Assembly: GCA_024699855.1 (NCBI GenBank)
Contig: JAMPIQ010000001.1
Location: 14,322,001 to 14,386,000, forward strand
From: Aphelenchoides besseyi
Lineage: Eukaryota; Nematoda; Chromadorea; Rhabditida; Aphelenchoididae
DNA: 64,000 nucleotides
Reading direction: 5' to 3'
Shown: positions 10,333 to 21,619 of the stretch, one piece after another
Layout: every line of letters starts with the position of its first letter
Position numbering within the stretch: the stretch's first letter is position 1
Notes under the pieces: generated by a model
Told to the model about the DNA's origin: nothing
What the model saw: only the letters and a program-made list of their open reading frames with translations
The model's database searches: none
Position numbers and translations under genes: made by a program

Positions 10333-10570
10333 TTTGAAAAAAAGAAAAGACCACACGCATTCCCTTAACTGTGTGCAAATTTTTGGAAAAATTGACGCAT
10401 TTTGCCAGTATGCAAATTTCTCGGTTGTGCCGTCGAATTTGGCAAATTTCGAGATGCTGAACAAAGATTCCGCTTTTTTTCTATCGATTAAAAAAAATTG
10501 CATGAGAATCGGTTAAGAAATGGATTTTTAGTGAGCGTTTGAAATCGTCAGTTTGTGGAGAGACACCCTG
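10333..10570. repeat. right terminal inverted repeat of copy 2
   Basis: Reverse complement of 8884-9121. The start codon of the transposase lies immediately inside this repeat. Confidence 0.9.
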
Positions 10571-10740
10571 TATGTGTTTATTGCGAGCAGTTTGCTTCTT
10601 TTGCAACGAAAACTTTCTAATTGTTAGTAAAATTGTAGTTAATGATCCTAATATTGCAATTGATTGATCAAGAAGCGATTGCAATCAATTATAATTGCAA
10701 AAAGTTGAAAGTTTAACTGATAAAAAGCAAAATGCGTTTG

Positions 10741-10835
10741 AGCGACTTCAAATCGCTACTTGACCGCTCTGTGGTTTGAACCGCTCACTGATCAGTGCAA
10801 TTCCAAACACTTAACCACTGGACTAATTTGTACAA
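10741..10835 (-). repeat. tRNA-like sequence (SINE or tRNA relic)
   Basis: On the minus strand a polymerase III box A-like TAGTCCAGTGGTTAAG (10810-10825) is followed about 30 nt later by a box B-like GGTTCAAACC (10773-10782), the spacing of a tRNA gene. The surrounding arms do not fold into a clean cloverleaf with paired acceptor stem, so it is more likely a tRNA-derived SINE or decayed tRNA than a working gene. It sits between transposon copy 2 and the nuclease-domain gene. Confidence 0.45.
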
Positions 10836-10917
10836 CAACCTTGATTGTGTACGTCTTTTTACTCTTTGCTACATATCGTAAGTTTTACGGGAAGACATAA
10901 TAACAATTATTTTATAG

Positions 10918-11406
10918 GCAAGAGGCCCGAAACCAGTTGTACGTTAAGGCAGCGGTTGGACCTCAGAACCTTGATCAAGATAGCGATGTTAAGAAGCCAC
11001 GAGTAATTATCAAAACTTATTCGGAAGTTTGTTTATTTAGTGTTTTGTAAATTCACTAGATTTTAGCCGTGCTTGTCCGATCATAGCGGACACATCAGAA
11101 GGGAAATCGGAGGCTTGGGAGAGCCGTACAACCTCTTCGCTCAATCGGGATCGGTACGTTTTCTTGATCAGAAATGCGATTACAATTAATTCTTTACTTT
11201 AGCTGAACATGAGATCATGGAAGCGCGTAGCAGATAAGATCACCAAACATCTAAGGCAAACTGAGAAAGCGGAATGTGCTAACTTTAGAGCAAAAACAAG
11301 TAAGCATATAATTCAACGGTAAGACAAGTTCTTACAAACATTCCAATGACGCAATTTTTACAGAACGACAACTATTGAAATGGCGTTTGTTTACAACGAG
11401 CCTTGA
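10918..11406 (+). CDS. DNA/RNA non-specific endonuclease (EssD/Endonuclease_NS_2-like) domain protein, 5' end unresolved
   Basis: Exons 10918-11002, 11067-11153, 11203-11318 and 11364-11406 join in frame and end in TGA. The core reads DHSGHIRREIGGLGEPYNLF and then LNMRSWKRVADKITKHL. This matches the pattern DRGH...GG...INL.PQ...LN...W of the bacterial-type non-specific nuclease family, in which the His of GH and the Asn of the NL motif act in a metal-dependent beta-beta-alpha active site. The canonical DRGH is DHSGH here. The last exon (RTTIEMAFVYNEP) fits the family's closing strand. No ATG is found in the first exon; an exon ending at 10877 can be joined but runs back into the tRNA-like repeat without a Met. 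The gene may have an upstream exon or have lost its 5' end. Confidence 0.6.
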
Positions 11407-12385
11407 TTTCCATATTGTTCAATTTGCTTCTACTACATATTTAAATTGTATGAAGATGGGACTAGGGCCAAGATGATGTTGGGGAAATTCGACAATGTCA
11501 ATCACAAATACGTCGATTTAATTGAGTGCGGCATTGATTGTGGTCACCAACTATTTGAAGTCAATGAATCTGATGAAAGACATGCAGCACTTCAAACCTG
11601 TGATGTTGCAAATCAATAGAAGCATTTTTTTGAATCATAAATTCCAAACATGTAGTTGCAATTTTCTAAATAAAAAAAGTTATGTAACAATTAGTTTGTA
11701 TTTTGATAAAACTTGTGAAGATTCTTTGCGTTTAGCAAATTCATCTTTTATTCGCGATTGTCATTCCTGCCAGCAGAACGCTTGGGAGTTCCTTTATTTC
11801 GACGTTCTTTTTGTCCGTTCGGACATATGTTACATGAGAACAGCCGAACGGACAGAGACGTGTGATAACTCACTTTTTTCGATGATCCGTCTACAGAATT
11901 TATTTTGAGATTTCGGTTGTCACGCATGAATAATCTCAAGGTTTTTGCTTGTTACACTATTACACATCAATCAACGTGAAATTACAAGAGGAAGATAACG
12001 GTGTAATTGTCTTTGAGTATAAAAACCGAATACGAATGCGATTTAAGTTGGATGATCGTAGAAGTCAAATGTTATGATTGAAAGCTTTTAAAAAATTTGC
12101 GTGAGACTTCACGAGAAATAACTGTCCGCAAAAGCGATCATTCATACGAAATATTTTCGACTTAACATTTATCATTCAAACAAAAGATTTGCGTTATTCG
12201 TTATTTCGATCGTCTACTACTACAAAGATCCGAATTAACGTTGAATCTCTTGGACAAGAAATTGAAGTTATTTCATTATAGCAGCTTTAAACGCGGAAGC
12301 TGAAAATGCAAACTTTCAAATTGACAACTTGGAACTTTCAGTCGTGTTTTTGCTTTAACGAAAGTCGGTTGGTTTCGATTTTGAG
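11407..12385. other. no supported gene
   Basis: About 1 kb upstream of the cullin gene. On the minus strand around 11760-11940 a 39-codon two-exon model can be drawn (RDNRNLKINSVDGSSKK then NVEIKELPSVLLAGM), but nothing supports it beyond open frame and splice dinucleotides. The rest is AT-rich without motifs and probably includes the cullin promoter. Confidence 0.4.
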
Positions 12386-15068
12386 ATGAGCCCACGAGTT
12401 ACCCGCGAGACTTTGATTCGTTGGTCTCAATCGTTTGATGGATCGAACGTAAGTCAGAACCTGAATTCTTAATCACCGCCCTTCTGCAGGATGATGCGGC
12501 AGCCTTGAACGATATGGTGGCTCGTGATCAAATGAAATACAACGGTAGAAAAGAAGTTGGTTCATAAGTGCAGAACGAATTTTGATCGAGTTTTTCAGAC
12601 TGCAGTAATGAGTGACCGTTTGAAGGAATATGCGCAGTGGTTAGCTTCAACTGCTTTAAATGTCTTGAAATCAAAGAACTACAAGAACTTGAACAAAATG
12701 ACCATCTACCAATACACGCGAGACATTCTAGCAAACGCCGCAGCTTTCAAGTTCTACAGCGACTTGTTGTCCGAAGTAATCCGTTTGCTTTGCGTTGATC
12801 AGTTCGAAGAAATCGGCCCAAAAGTTAATGAATCGTTCGATCTTTGTGAACTGCAAAACATTTTGAACGATCACAATCGCATGGTCACAGATCTCATCAG
12901 CAATTTTGTCATTCCGGAAGCTTCTGGTCGTCAGTTGATTGCTATTTTGGAGGAAGCTGCATTGAAATCCTTCAAACAGAATGTGCTCTTCGGTACCTCG
13001 TTGGGTCATGAGGTTGTTCGTCGTCTTCAAAACGGACCGATAACTTCGTAGGTTTCGTTCGAACGAACTTCTTTAACGGCTTTCATTTCAGCGAAGAAAA
13101 GATCGCAGTAATGAAAGTGTTGAATGCAGTTGATGGCGGCGAATTTTGTAGTCGACATGTGGATCAAGCCTGTGGATCGTTGGGTCTACGTTTACGTGAA
13201 TTGGAGAACGATGGAATAGCAACCTCAGTGATTGTTTCCGAAGTTGAACGTTGGATTCATACGGAATATCGTGCTCTGGAGTTGTTTTGTAGCAATGGAA
13301 TTCAATTGCAAAGAACGGGCATCGAAATTGCCAAGGCAGTCGTTTGTCAAATGTTGGCACCATTTCTCGAACGTTCGGATCATTTCGGCTTATTGATGCG
13401 TGAGGAGAACCTTGATCTCGACAGTAGGTTGATTTAAATGATTGTTTTATTGAGTTTTTAGCTCTTCGTTTACTCTACAAACTCTTTGGACTTGTACCCA
13501 ATGGACGAGCTCTGTTACTCGAAATGGTGGGCACATTCGTGGAACAAGGACCAAATTTGCCGTCAGATACCGAACAAGCAGCTGAGATGATTCCAACGCT
13601 TCTGAAGTTCAATCAACGTCTTCAACTGGTGGTCAAGGAGTGTTTCAACAATGATCCTGAGTTTCTCAACTGCATCACTGTCGAAATGCAACGTATTTTT
13701 TGGACTGAACCACAATCCATCAAAAAACTTGTGGCTTTATTCGATCGTCTTCTTCGTCAACGTTGCACTTCGGACGATATCGACGGTGCTATTGGACTTT
13801 TACGTTACATTCGCGATAAAGAAGGTTTCGAGGAGTGAGATATACACTTAAGATCGATCTTATCTAATGTCTTTCAGAGCTTATGCAAGTGCAATGGCAA
13901 TGCGTTTGGTCAACATTCAACCGGCCGATTCGATTCGAATTCAAATGGAAACTGAAATCGTGGACTGTTTCTTGAAAGAGCATCAAACAATACAAGCTCG
14001 AAAGATGTTACAAATGCTCAAGGATGTAAATGATTCTCGCAAATTGGTTGATAGTTTCGCTCAATCAAATGGATCGGAAATGACTGAAGACGGTTGGGCT
14101 CGAATGAACGGTTTCGAATTTGCGGTCACCGTTCTCACTCACTCATTTTGGCCCTCGATTTTCTGTGAGTCTGCTGCATGTCCCTTGCCGGAACCCGTTG
14201 GCTCAATGGTTGAACGTTTTCAACGTTTCTACATCGAAAACCACAAAGAACGAAAGTTCCGTTTGTGTGCCGGAGCAAGTGCCGGTGTTTTGAAAGCTCA
14301 ATTCTTTGGCTTAAAAGCAGCGGTTACGACTCGTCAACGTGTTATAGAGGTCAGTTAGCATAACAGAAAACAAATTCGGGTCTTCAGAAGAACGAACAGC
14401 CAATCAAATTGGTTGAAGTGAACAAACAGGTCGAATTGTTGGCCAATTCCTATCAACTGGCAATTCTATACCTCTTCAACGATCGTTCTTACTTGGACAT
14501 TTCGGTTGGTTTCTGAGGAGTTCAATGACCAAATCGCTTTAGGAACTGCGCAAATTGGACTTGCCGGACACTGTTTTTCAACGTGCTATCGCTCCGATTT
14601 TACACAATCAAATTGTTCTTTGCATCGACGAAAACGGTGTCTTACAAGACGAACCAAACTTCTTAAGCGACTCAACTCACTTGTTTGTTGTCAACGACGA
14701 ATTTCAACCTACGAAGTCGCGTATCAATTTGCGTCGTAAAATCAATTCTTTCGACGTAGCACAAGCTGCCCAGCCAACTCAACAGGATCAAGTAATCTCC
14801 AGTCCTTGAAGCTTTTTCATTTCTTTGTCTTCAGGATACTTTCAAACGTACCGTTACGGAGGCTGCGATTGTTCGTTTGTTGAAACGTTCCAAACGTCTT
14901 TCACACTCGGAGTTGATGGAACAAACAGTTGCGGCAGTTGAGCGTTTCTGTCAAATCGACGAGACCTATTTCCGTGAACGCGTTCAACGCCTGATCGAAG
15001 CTGCGTACTTGAAACAAGAGACAGCGGAAGATGAGAATGCCGAAGTCTTTTACGTCTACTTGAACTGA
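12386..15068 (+). CDS. cullin-family scaffold of a RING E3 ubiquitin ligase, 784 aa
   Basis: Nine exons: 12386-12448, 12490-12555, 12599-13047, 13092-13423, 13462-13834, 13878-14349, 14388-14504, 14543-14791, 14835-15068. All introns are GT-AG and 37-51 nt long. The N-terminal helical repeats include LRLLYKLFGLVPNG and CFNNDPEF, close to the cullin YKLFSRVPNG and SFNND motifs. The cullin-homology domain is seen in FAVTVLTHSFWPS, ERFQRFYIENHKERKF and SYQLAILYLFNDRSYLD. The C-terminal neddylation region is AAIVRLLKRSKRLSHSEL, with the Lys of VRLLK as expected modification site, then RVQRLIEAAYLK and the final FYVYLN. The length is normal for the family. Sequence is divergent; it looks nearest CUL3/CUL1 and I cannot assign the subtype. 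Confidence 0.93.
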
Positions 15069-15973
15069 GAGTGTCAATGCTCAAATAAACTTTAAAAATT
15101 ATCCCACATGACAGCCTATTAATCATTAGTTTTGATTGTAGTTTTGATCATCAACCAATCGACTAGATCTTTTTGCTGTTTTTAACCTTTGACAAGGAGA
15201 GATTCTGAGTGGTTCCCGCCAGTTTTGGCTGAATTATATATCGGTCTGAGCGCGCTGATTTTGAATATCATGCTCATTTCTGCCCAATCGCGGAATTGGC
15301 CAAAAAACAAAAACACTAAAATTGCTAAAATCGTAGTATCGACCATGCTGATTATCGTGGTGAAGCCCGTTTATTTTCATCTCACTTCATTATGGAGATA
15401 TTGACCGCTTTGTTAGGCCAAAATTCATTCCGAGTTATAGTCCGATTACCTCCTCTTGGAAGTTTGAGCCGCAATAGTCGAGTGAGTAAGTGATTTGCTT
15501 GCCAACTCTTTTGGAAATTGCAGGTTCAATTCTCTCTGTTGTCGAATGCAAGTTGCTGTCTTGTATCCACAAAGCAAAAAAGCGAATAGCAGGTGACTAC
15601 GAGAGATCCAATCGACTTTTTTCTCACTGTTTGGAATCGTTTCGTTAGAACGCAACACTTGAAAAAGACAATCGAAGAAACCGAACTCCCAACCTCCAAA
15701 AGAGTTGGCAAGCAAATCACTTACTCACTCGACTATTGCGGCTCAAACTTCCAAGAGGAGGTAATCGGACTATAACTCGGAATGAATTTTGGCCTAACAA
15801 AGCGGTCAATATCTCCATAATGAAGTGAGATGAAAATAAACGGGCTTCACCACGATAATCAGCATGGTCGATACTACGATTTTAGCAATTTTAGTGTTTT
15901 TGTTTTTTGGCCAATTCCGCGATTGGGCAGAAATGAGCATGATATTCAAAATCAGCGCGCGTATACTGACATA

Positions 15974-16893
15974 CAGGGTGTTTCAGTGAAAATTGACGTT
16001 TTGAAACCGACATATCTCTTTTCAGAGTTGACGAATTTTCATGCGGTTTTTTGTATTAGGTAGCTCGAGATTGAAATTTCTGATAGAGGTAACTTTCACT
16101 TCTTCAATATACTGCGAAGATCACAAAAATTGCAACCTTCCGAAATTTCTCATTTTTCCCCACATTTTTGGCTTTGAATAATTTGTTTCGAGATTTTTGG
16201 AACTCAATTTTGTCGCTTAGAAAAACAAAACAAAAAAGCTTTTTATTAGATTTCAACGTGCCAACCGTTGTTTTCAACAACTTTTTCAAGACGATTTTTG
16301 TATTCATCAATTGCTCGATCGATCATCGCTTGATCCAAATTCCGAAACTCATTTTCTATTCTTTCTTGCAATTGATTCAAACTTGCGGGCTTTGTTCGAT
16401 AAACCCGGTCCTTAACATAGCCCCATAGCCAAAACTCACAAGGTGTGAGATCAGGACTATAGGGCGGCCAAGCAAGTGGGGCGGGAATTTGTTGGTGCTG
16501 ACCTTTTTCTTCATATTCAGACAACCATTGTTGAAAATTATCGCGACTGGGAACTGCAGTCTTGGATGATAAACCAAAATGACGTCGAAGTTGCCGTTGA
16601 ACAGTCGTTGGACTACGGGCTTCAACAAAACGAAGAACACAGAATGCTTCATGTTCATTAGACTATTTCATTTCGAAATTTCGAACTAACCACACAAAAA
16701 AATGTGGGGAAAAATGAGAAATTTCGGAAAATGGCCATTTTTGTGATCTTCGCAGTAAATTGAAGAAGTGAAAGTTACCTCTATCAGAAATTTCAATCTC
16801 GAGCTACCTAATACAAAAAACCGCATGAAAATTCGTCAACTCTGAAAAGAGATATGTCGGTTTCAAAACGTCAATTTTCACTGAAACACCCTG
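15974..16893 (-). mobile_element. DD41D transposon, copy 3, internally deleted (non-autonomous)
   Basis: A 920-bp element bounded by TA (15972-15973 and 16894-16895) with CAGGGTGTTTCAGTG at the left and its complement at the right. The terminal inverted repeats are over 200 bp long and closely matched (left about 15974-16180). The interior keeps only the two ends of the transposase. It is nested in the right arm of the foldback element, so it is the younger of the two insertions. Confidence 0.9.
16246..16671 (-). pseudogene. deleted DD41D transposase (HTH joined to C-terminus)
   Basis: From the ATG at 16671 the third codon is TAG where related copies have Trp. The frame then gives AFCVLRFVEARSPTTVQR and FGLSSKTAVPSRDNFQQW (helix-turn-helix region). 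It passes directly into LAWPPYSPDLTPCEFWLW, the third-Asp block, and the normal C-terminus WGYVKDRVYR to NNGWHVEI. About 200 central residues, including the first two catalytic Asps and all three introns, are missing in frame. The protein cannot be active. Confidence 0.88.
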
Positions 16894-16912
16894 TATAATT
16901 CAGCCAAAACTG

Positions 16913-17930
16913 CTCATCGTATTCGAAGCAATCCGTTTCTTACAACTCTTGTTAACGTTTTCGAAAAACCCGTCCAGCAAGTCATCCACCGACCATCAAC
17001 AGCCGTTTCTCAAGACGTTCCAAAACTCTCTTGTTTCATCGTTTTCATCCTCGACTAACAATTCTTGTCGGTTCTTTTTCGTCTAAACTCAGCTGATCAA
17101 CAACTAAACTCGTCGCTTAACATCTCTTAACATCTTTTGCTACCCCGTCGACTACCGGAATCTTTTCATTCACTAAAACAACGACCATTACAAAACCACG
17201 TACATCTTCATGATCTCGTTGTTTCAATATCACAACGATTTCAATCACTTTCAAATCACCCCTAAACAACTGGACAACAACATTAACGTTTGTTGTCACC
17301 AACCGTTTACAACAAACCAATTCATTTTCATCAGGTTGCATTAAACTCCAATCTTCAATTCGCAAAGTTTTGTGATGAAATCGAAACATCAACTTTCAAT
17401 TCTTCGATTTCGTGAACATTTAATTTCGAACAATCGACACAAATTTCCACAAGAAGAGTGCTCATCATTCGAAAATAAACGTGCACACGAATCGCTCATT
17501 CTCGATACAGGCAAACTTACTCGACTCTTTTAAGGGGTTTATTATTTATTCAGAGTTAGATGGTTATAACGTTTACTGACGACTTTATTGATATCGATTC
17601 GAAAATAAAACTCAATTCGTCATTGCGACTAAAACTGCAAAAACTTTTGGATGATTAACAGGTGCAATGAAGCGCAAAAGTCGTAAGTTGATGGCGAAAG
17701 GGTATTAAGAACCGCGCATAAGTTAATGAAAACGCTGCATCGAGGTTGTTGGGGTGTCACTTTGATACGTGAAATTTTAAGTTTCAAGCGGGAGGTTATT
17801 TGAATCGCTTAGAAATTCCATTTCCGCTTTTTACTTGGTATTTGAAAGGTTAGTTTTCGATGTTACGTTGCGATTTGCATTTTTGACTTCTGATTACTCA
17901 GTTTTCTGTTAAACGATTGGTCGCAAGAAG
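16913..17930. other. no supported gene
   Basis: About 1 kb between the foldback element and the chemoreceptor. It is rich in simple aac/tcg-type runs without extended frames; presumed intergenic and promoter sequence of the chemoreceptor. Confidence 0.5.
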
Positions 17931-19317
17931 ATGTCAAGTGAAGTGCTTGGTACAACAAACATCAATTGTCCGCAAACGGGTAGTCAAATCTACTACGCGA
18001 TTGTGAGTGGAACATCAATTCTGTTGAACACTGTGCTCATTCTTCTTGTCAAATCACAAACACCCGATCAATTGAGACCCTATTCGGAGGTTCTATTGAT
18101 GTCAGTGATAATTGATTTGCTGTCTTCGATCTTACAGTTCTTAACGCAGGCAGTAGGTTCGCTGTGTTGGTTCGAAGTGTAACAAGTTGGTTTAAGCGTC
18201 CAATTCTTCTGGGAGAGAAGCATATTTTAACGTTCAATCTTGATGGTTGGCTGCCGCGATTAGTTCAAAATTGGTCACTTTTCAATGGTGGAAATTTGAA
18301 TTACATTATGGTAGGAGTTGATATTATCTCCACCACATCAATCGACTTATTTGAGATTCCGGAATATATTGCTTGTTATTTCTCCGTCTGTTTCTGTTGT
18401 GTGCCGTTTCTTTTCCGCTATTTCATGGTGTGTTGGAGTCGTAGAATGAAACGATGGGAACTTGTGCTTATGATCTACGTACTATTTGGGTTCGTCACCA
18501 TTTCATCGGTTTCCGTCAATTATGCGGCTGCTAAGATCTACGACGAGAACATACAACTTCTACCAAAAGCGAATTCGAGTTGTCTTCGATTTCTGCCGCA
18601 GTTCAGTGAACGTGAGAATTCGTATCATGTGGTAAATAAAAGCAGAACGAATTATAATCACAAATTTGAAGGATCTTCTCGGTGTTTATCGAGTGTTCTA
18701 TTACTCGCTTCTATTAATCGTCTCTACCTACCTACTCAATGGATTCTGTGCACTTAAAATTCACTTGTTTTTGCGAAAACAAGTTCATATGTCGCGAGTT
18801 TTGCAACGATTGCAATCTCAAGTCTCATGGACTCTTGCAATACAAGCTGTCAGTACAGAGTTTCTAATGATAAACCAACCGTTTCAGATAACTCCACTTC
18901 TTGCTTTCTATGGTCCCAATATTGCATCGATGATTCTGTCAGAACTTCACGTGAACAACACGTTTGTTTTTGAGTTGATTTTCATTTTCTATTCACTAGT
19001 CCCGTTGCTCAATAGTATCGCAGCAATTTCACTAATGGAATCTTACCGTAAAGCTTTTCTATTGAATACGTTTGGATGTTTGGCCAAAGTTTTGAAAAAA
19101 GTATGTGACGAGCAGGTGTCTAACCAAAGTTTAGCCACAGTGTTTAAAAGCCCTTGGTTAGACACACGAGTGTGATGCAATGCTCGAATCTGTAGCTAAT
19201 GAATTGCAGGTAGGACTTGAAAGATGGACACTAAAACCGGCATTTCAATTGTTGATTACCGGAAGCACAGGAAGTTCAAATTCTGTGGGCACAATGAGTG
19301 GCAATTTTGTCGGTTGA
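17931..19317 (+). CDS. nematode-type 7TM chemoreceptor (Str/Srd-like GPCR)
   Basis: Exons 17931-18152, 18197-18631, 18672-18848, then 18888 onward. The protein shows successive hydrophobic segments: IYYAIVSGTSILLNTVLILL, VLLMSVIIDLLSSILQF, ACYFSVCFCCVPFLF, LVLMIYVLFGFVTISS, YSLLLIVSTYLLNGF and later LLAFYGPNIASMILSEL. The junction reading WTLAIQ-AITPLLAFYGP is the conserved QAxxP motif before TM6 of this receptor superfamily. It likely acts in chemosensory neurons. The 3' end is ambiguous: exon 4 may stop at 19100 or run to 19115, where a hairpin-bearing intron (GTGTCTAACC...GGTTAGACAC) follows. The final exon ends SGNFVG at 19315-19317. The third exon is 59 codons, as in the receptor at 38262. 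Confidence 0.8.
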
Positions 19318-19450
19318 ATGACGTCAACTTCCAGACTTGTAGCTGATTAGTTATTTATTGGAGTGGTTTGTGTTCTTTGGATTCATAATAAACTCGGTTC
19401 AATTAGTTACAGGCTAAAAAAGTAATCGGGGGTGTAGAAACGCTGCAAAA

Positions 19451-21619
19451 TTAAGACAACGAGAAGACAAACAAAAAGCTTAAGGACAATGTGGAGAACG
19501 CAAATATAACACCGCTGGCACCGTTCTTTTTGAAGGTCGATTCCAAAGACAAGTGATAATAGATTTCGTTGAAGAAGATGGCTCTGGTCTCATTCAATCC
19601 TACTGGCTCTCCATCGTACATCCCGTACATATCGGAACAATGCTGAAAACAAAGCACGTAAATGAAAGATCAAGTAAACTTTACCGCAGCTTTTGGAGTC
19701 AAATGGCTTACGCGATGATCGCTGTTCGAGTTGTCCTTGACATAGACGCCCAATGAGCTCCTAAACAGTCAATTTGAGATACGTACAATTGGAACACAAA
19801 CCAGGGATCGTAGCCACCGTTAGGCAAGTAAACGTTCGTTCCGTTGTAATCTTCTGGATAACCGTATCGCTGCAAAGTGTTTTTGATATTGTTCGCGATT
19901 GTGGTCGCATTCAAAGTGTTGTCAAAGATGTCGGCACATTGCTTAATGTACAACGAAATGGGTACAACATCGCCGAAAAGATCGGAGTTTGCTGTACTTT
20001 GCAGCCAGCCCCACTGATTGCAGCTAAGCCAAAGCCATCCGCGCATGTCTGCTTGGTCTAAAAAGAAGGTACTTAAATCGGAAATCGTCGTTTACCTCCA
20101 TGAATGCTCGTATTCAAAAATGGCGCAATCGATCGTTTATAATCCGAAATGAACGGATTATCTTTGGGATCGCCGTTTGCCAACACAAAAACTTTGTATA
20201 GACGATCAAGCAAAGTGCCCATTGTAGTGTCAGTCATCAATTGACATCCATAAGCAATATTCTGTCTTTTTCCGGTCTTATTCTCAAATCGATCGGCCTG
20301 AAATGAAAGGTTATTTTAAGAATTGAAATTTTAACTTACTGCACCATCAAAAGTATATTGGATTATACCTTGGAACGCAGAGAACATGCTCGATGTGACT
20401 GTTTGAATGTCTTCGAGTAGCGGTGGTTCGCTCAGACCCGGTACGAGACTAAAGTCAATCCTATTTAAAAGTTAATTAAGTGTAAAATACTGGAATTTGT
20501 CGTTCAATTCTTTTCGTCCACTTTCAGTCAACGTTTTGCTGACCATTTCGCGGAAAGCTGCTTTCACTGTGCTGTAGCAAGCCATACTTGTGTCTCGAAT
20601 TGTGCTTTCCATAACTTGGGCATATTCTGAATTTATATCAATCAAATACGAGCATCTTATGAGCTCACCGTAGAAGTCAACTTTAGGTAAGAGCGGAGCT
20701 GAACTGGCTATGTTTCCTTGAGTGGCATTCGGATAGAGAACGCGCATTAGTGCAGCCATAGTGCCCTGAAATTCAGAAGTTAAGACTGCCATTTTTAGTC
20801 AAAATTTTACAGGATAACTTCCGCCAAATGCAATAACCTTTGGATTAGTGAAGTTCTTGACAAATCCGGTGATAAAGTTATTCAAATCAGCAAGAGCCTG
20901 TTCGGTGGTCAGGTACTTCAGGTTGGCAGTTGATAAATCGCTAAAATAGACAGTGATTTATCCGTTGTACGTGACTAACTCTGTTCCAATATTGGCGCCA
21001 AAGAATCTGAAATTCATCGGTTGAGTAAATAATCTTTCAGTTTTCAGATCTAATGGTTTAAGACTAAATCGACTTACCGATGCTCGACTTGAACAACCAA
21101 GGCGCTGTAGTTTTTCGCACTTCTCATGTAGGTGTAATTGTCGTAGCAAACCCATTTATTATTAATTGGCCCTTCGCCACCAATTTGAATGAAGATGACT
21201 TGTTGGTCGAGACTTGCGTTGAAATATTTTCGTTGAACTTGATAGTGCTGAAATAATTACCAGTTAACAATACCAAGGCTTTAACTCACTTGCTGCCACG
21301 TGTTGTTGTTGTTCGAATCGAAGTTATCGAGTTTTTGGGGCCAATATTTGACCTCAATTGGCGAGTTGTCATTGGCACAAACCTGTTCGTTATACTCAGA
21401 AGCTGGGCGAATATTCATCATACGATCGAAAATCATATCGCGTCTGGTTGTACCCAGATATTTCCCCCAGAACATTTTGAGTGACCGATGATTCTTCGTA
21501 TCTTCGTTCGCTACACACGGGTAAGTGGAGATAATGGCCAACAAACTGATGATCAGCATCCTCGTAGTTAATCGGTTTGTCCATTCCGCTCCGCAAGAAC
21601 CTCTCATTCTGAGGTTCAT
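19451..21619 (-). CDS. peptidase family S28 serine carboxypeptidase (PRCP/K12H4.7-like), 583 aa
   Basis: Eleven exons (high to low): 21619-21290, 21247-21078, 21006-20980, 20940-20811, 20765-20669, 20626-20491, 20460-20340, 20297-20096, 20057-19787, 19760-19685, 19642-19451. The frame is continuous. The start lies 2 nt behind TTTAG, a likely spliced-leader acceptor; LIISLLAIISTYPCVA is the secretion signal. The catalytic Ser is in FGGSYPG (split by an intron after Pro), the Asp in GGYDPWF and the His in AAHCSDM, so the triad is complete. A hydrophobic C-terminus (VIFAFSTLSLSFLFVFSL) suggests a GPI anchor. S28 enzymes cleave after proline at the C- or N-terminus of peptides. Exon 3 is only 27 nt; two introns are 30 nt (20461-20490) and 26 nt (19761-19786). 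Confidence 0.92.

Larger units (their letters stand above)
8884..10570 (-). mobile_element. DD41D mariner-type (rosa-like) transposon, copy 2, full length
   Basis: A complete 1687-bp element flanked by TA at 8882-8883 and 10571-10572. It begins CAGGGTGTCTCTCC and ends with the complement. The terminal inverted repeats are about 238 bp (8884-9121 and 10333-10570) and almost identical, which argues for a recent insertion. The repeats stop just before the transposase start codon at 10329 on the right and just after its stop on the left, so nearly the whole interior is coding. The transposase carries one frameshift, so this copy is probably not autonomous. Confidence 0.92.
15220..16912. mobile_element. 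foldback element with ~295-bp arms, right arm split by a nested insertion
   Basis: The left arm 15220-15515 (starts cagttttggctgaattata) is repeated inverted as 15696-15971 plus 16896-16912. The right arm is interrupted by the DD41D-derived element at 15974-16893. Removing that insertion restores a continuous arm of matching length. The loop is 15516-15695. A box B-like GGTTCAATTC lies at 15523-15532 just inside the left arm, next to a possible box A, so the core may derive from a tRNA-like unit. No coding capacity and no clear target duplication are seen. Confidence 0.8.

Noticed and set aside
11522..11908. 128-codon plus-strand frame upstream of the cullin
   Set aside because: It starts at a non-ATG codon and shows no conserved pattern; cysteines are scattered with no known spacing.
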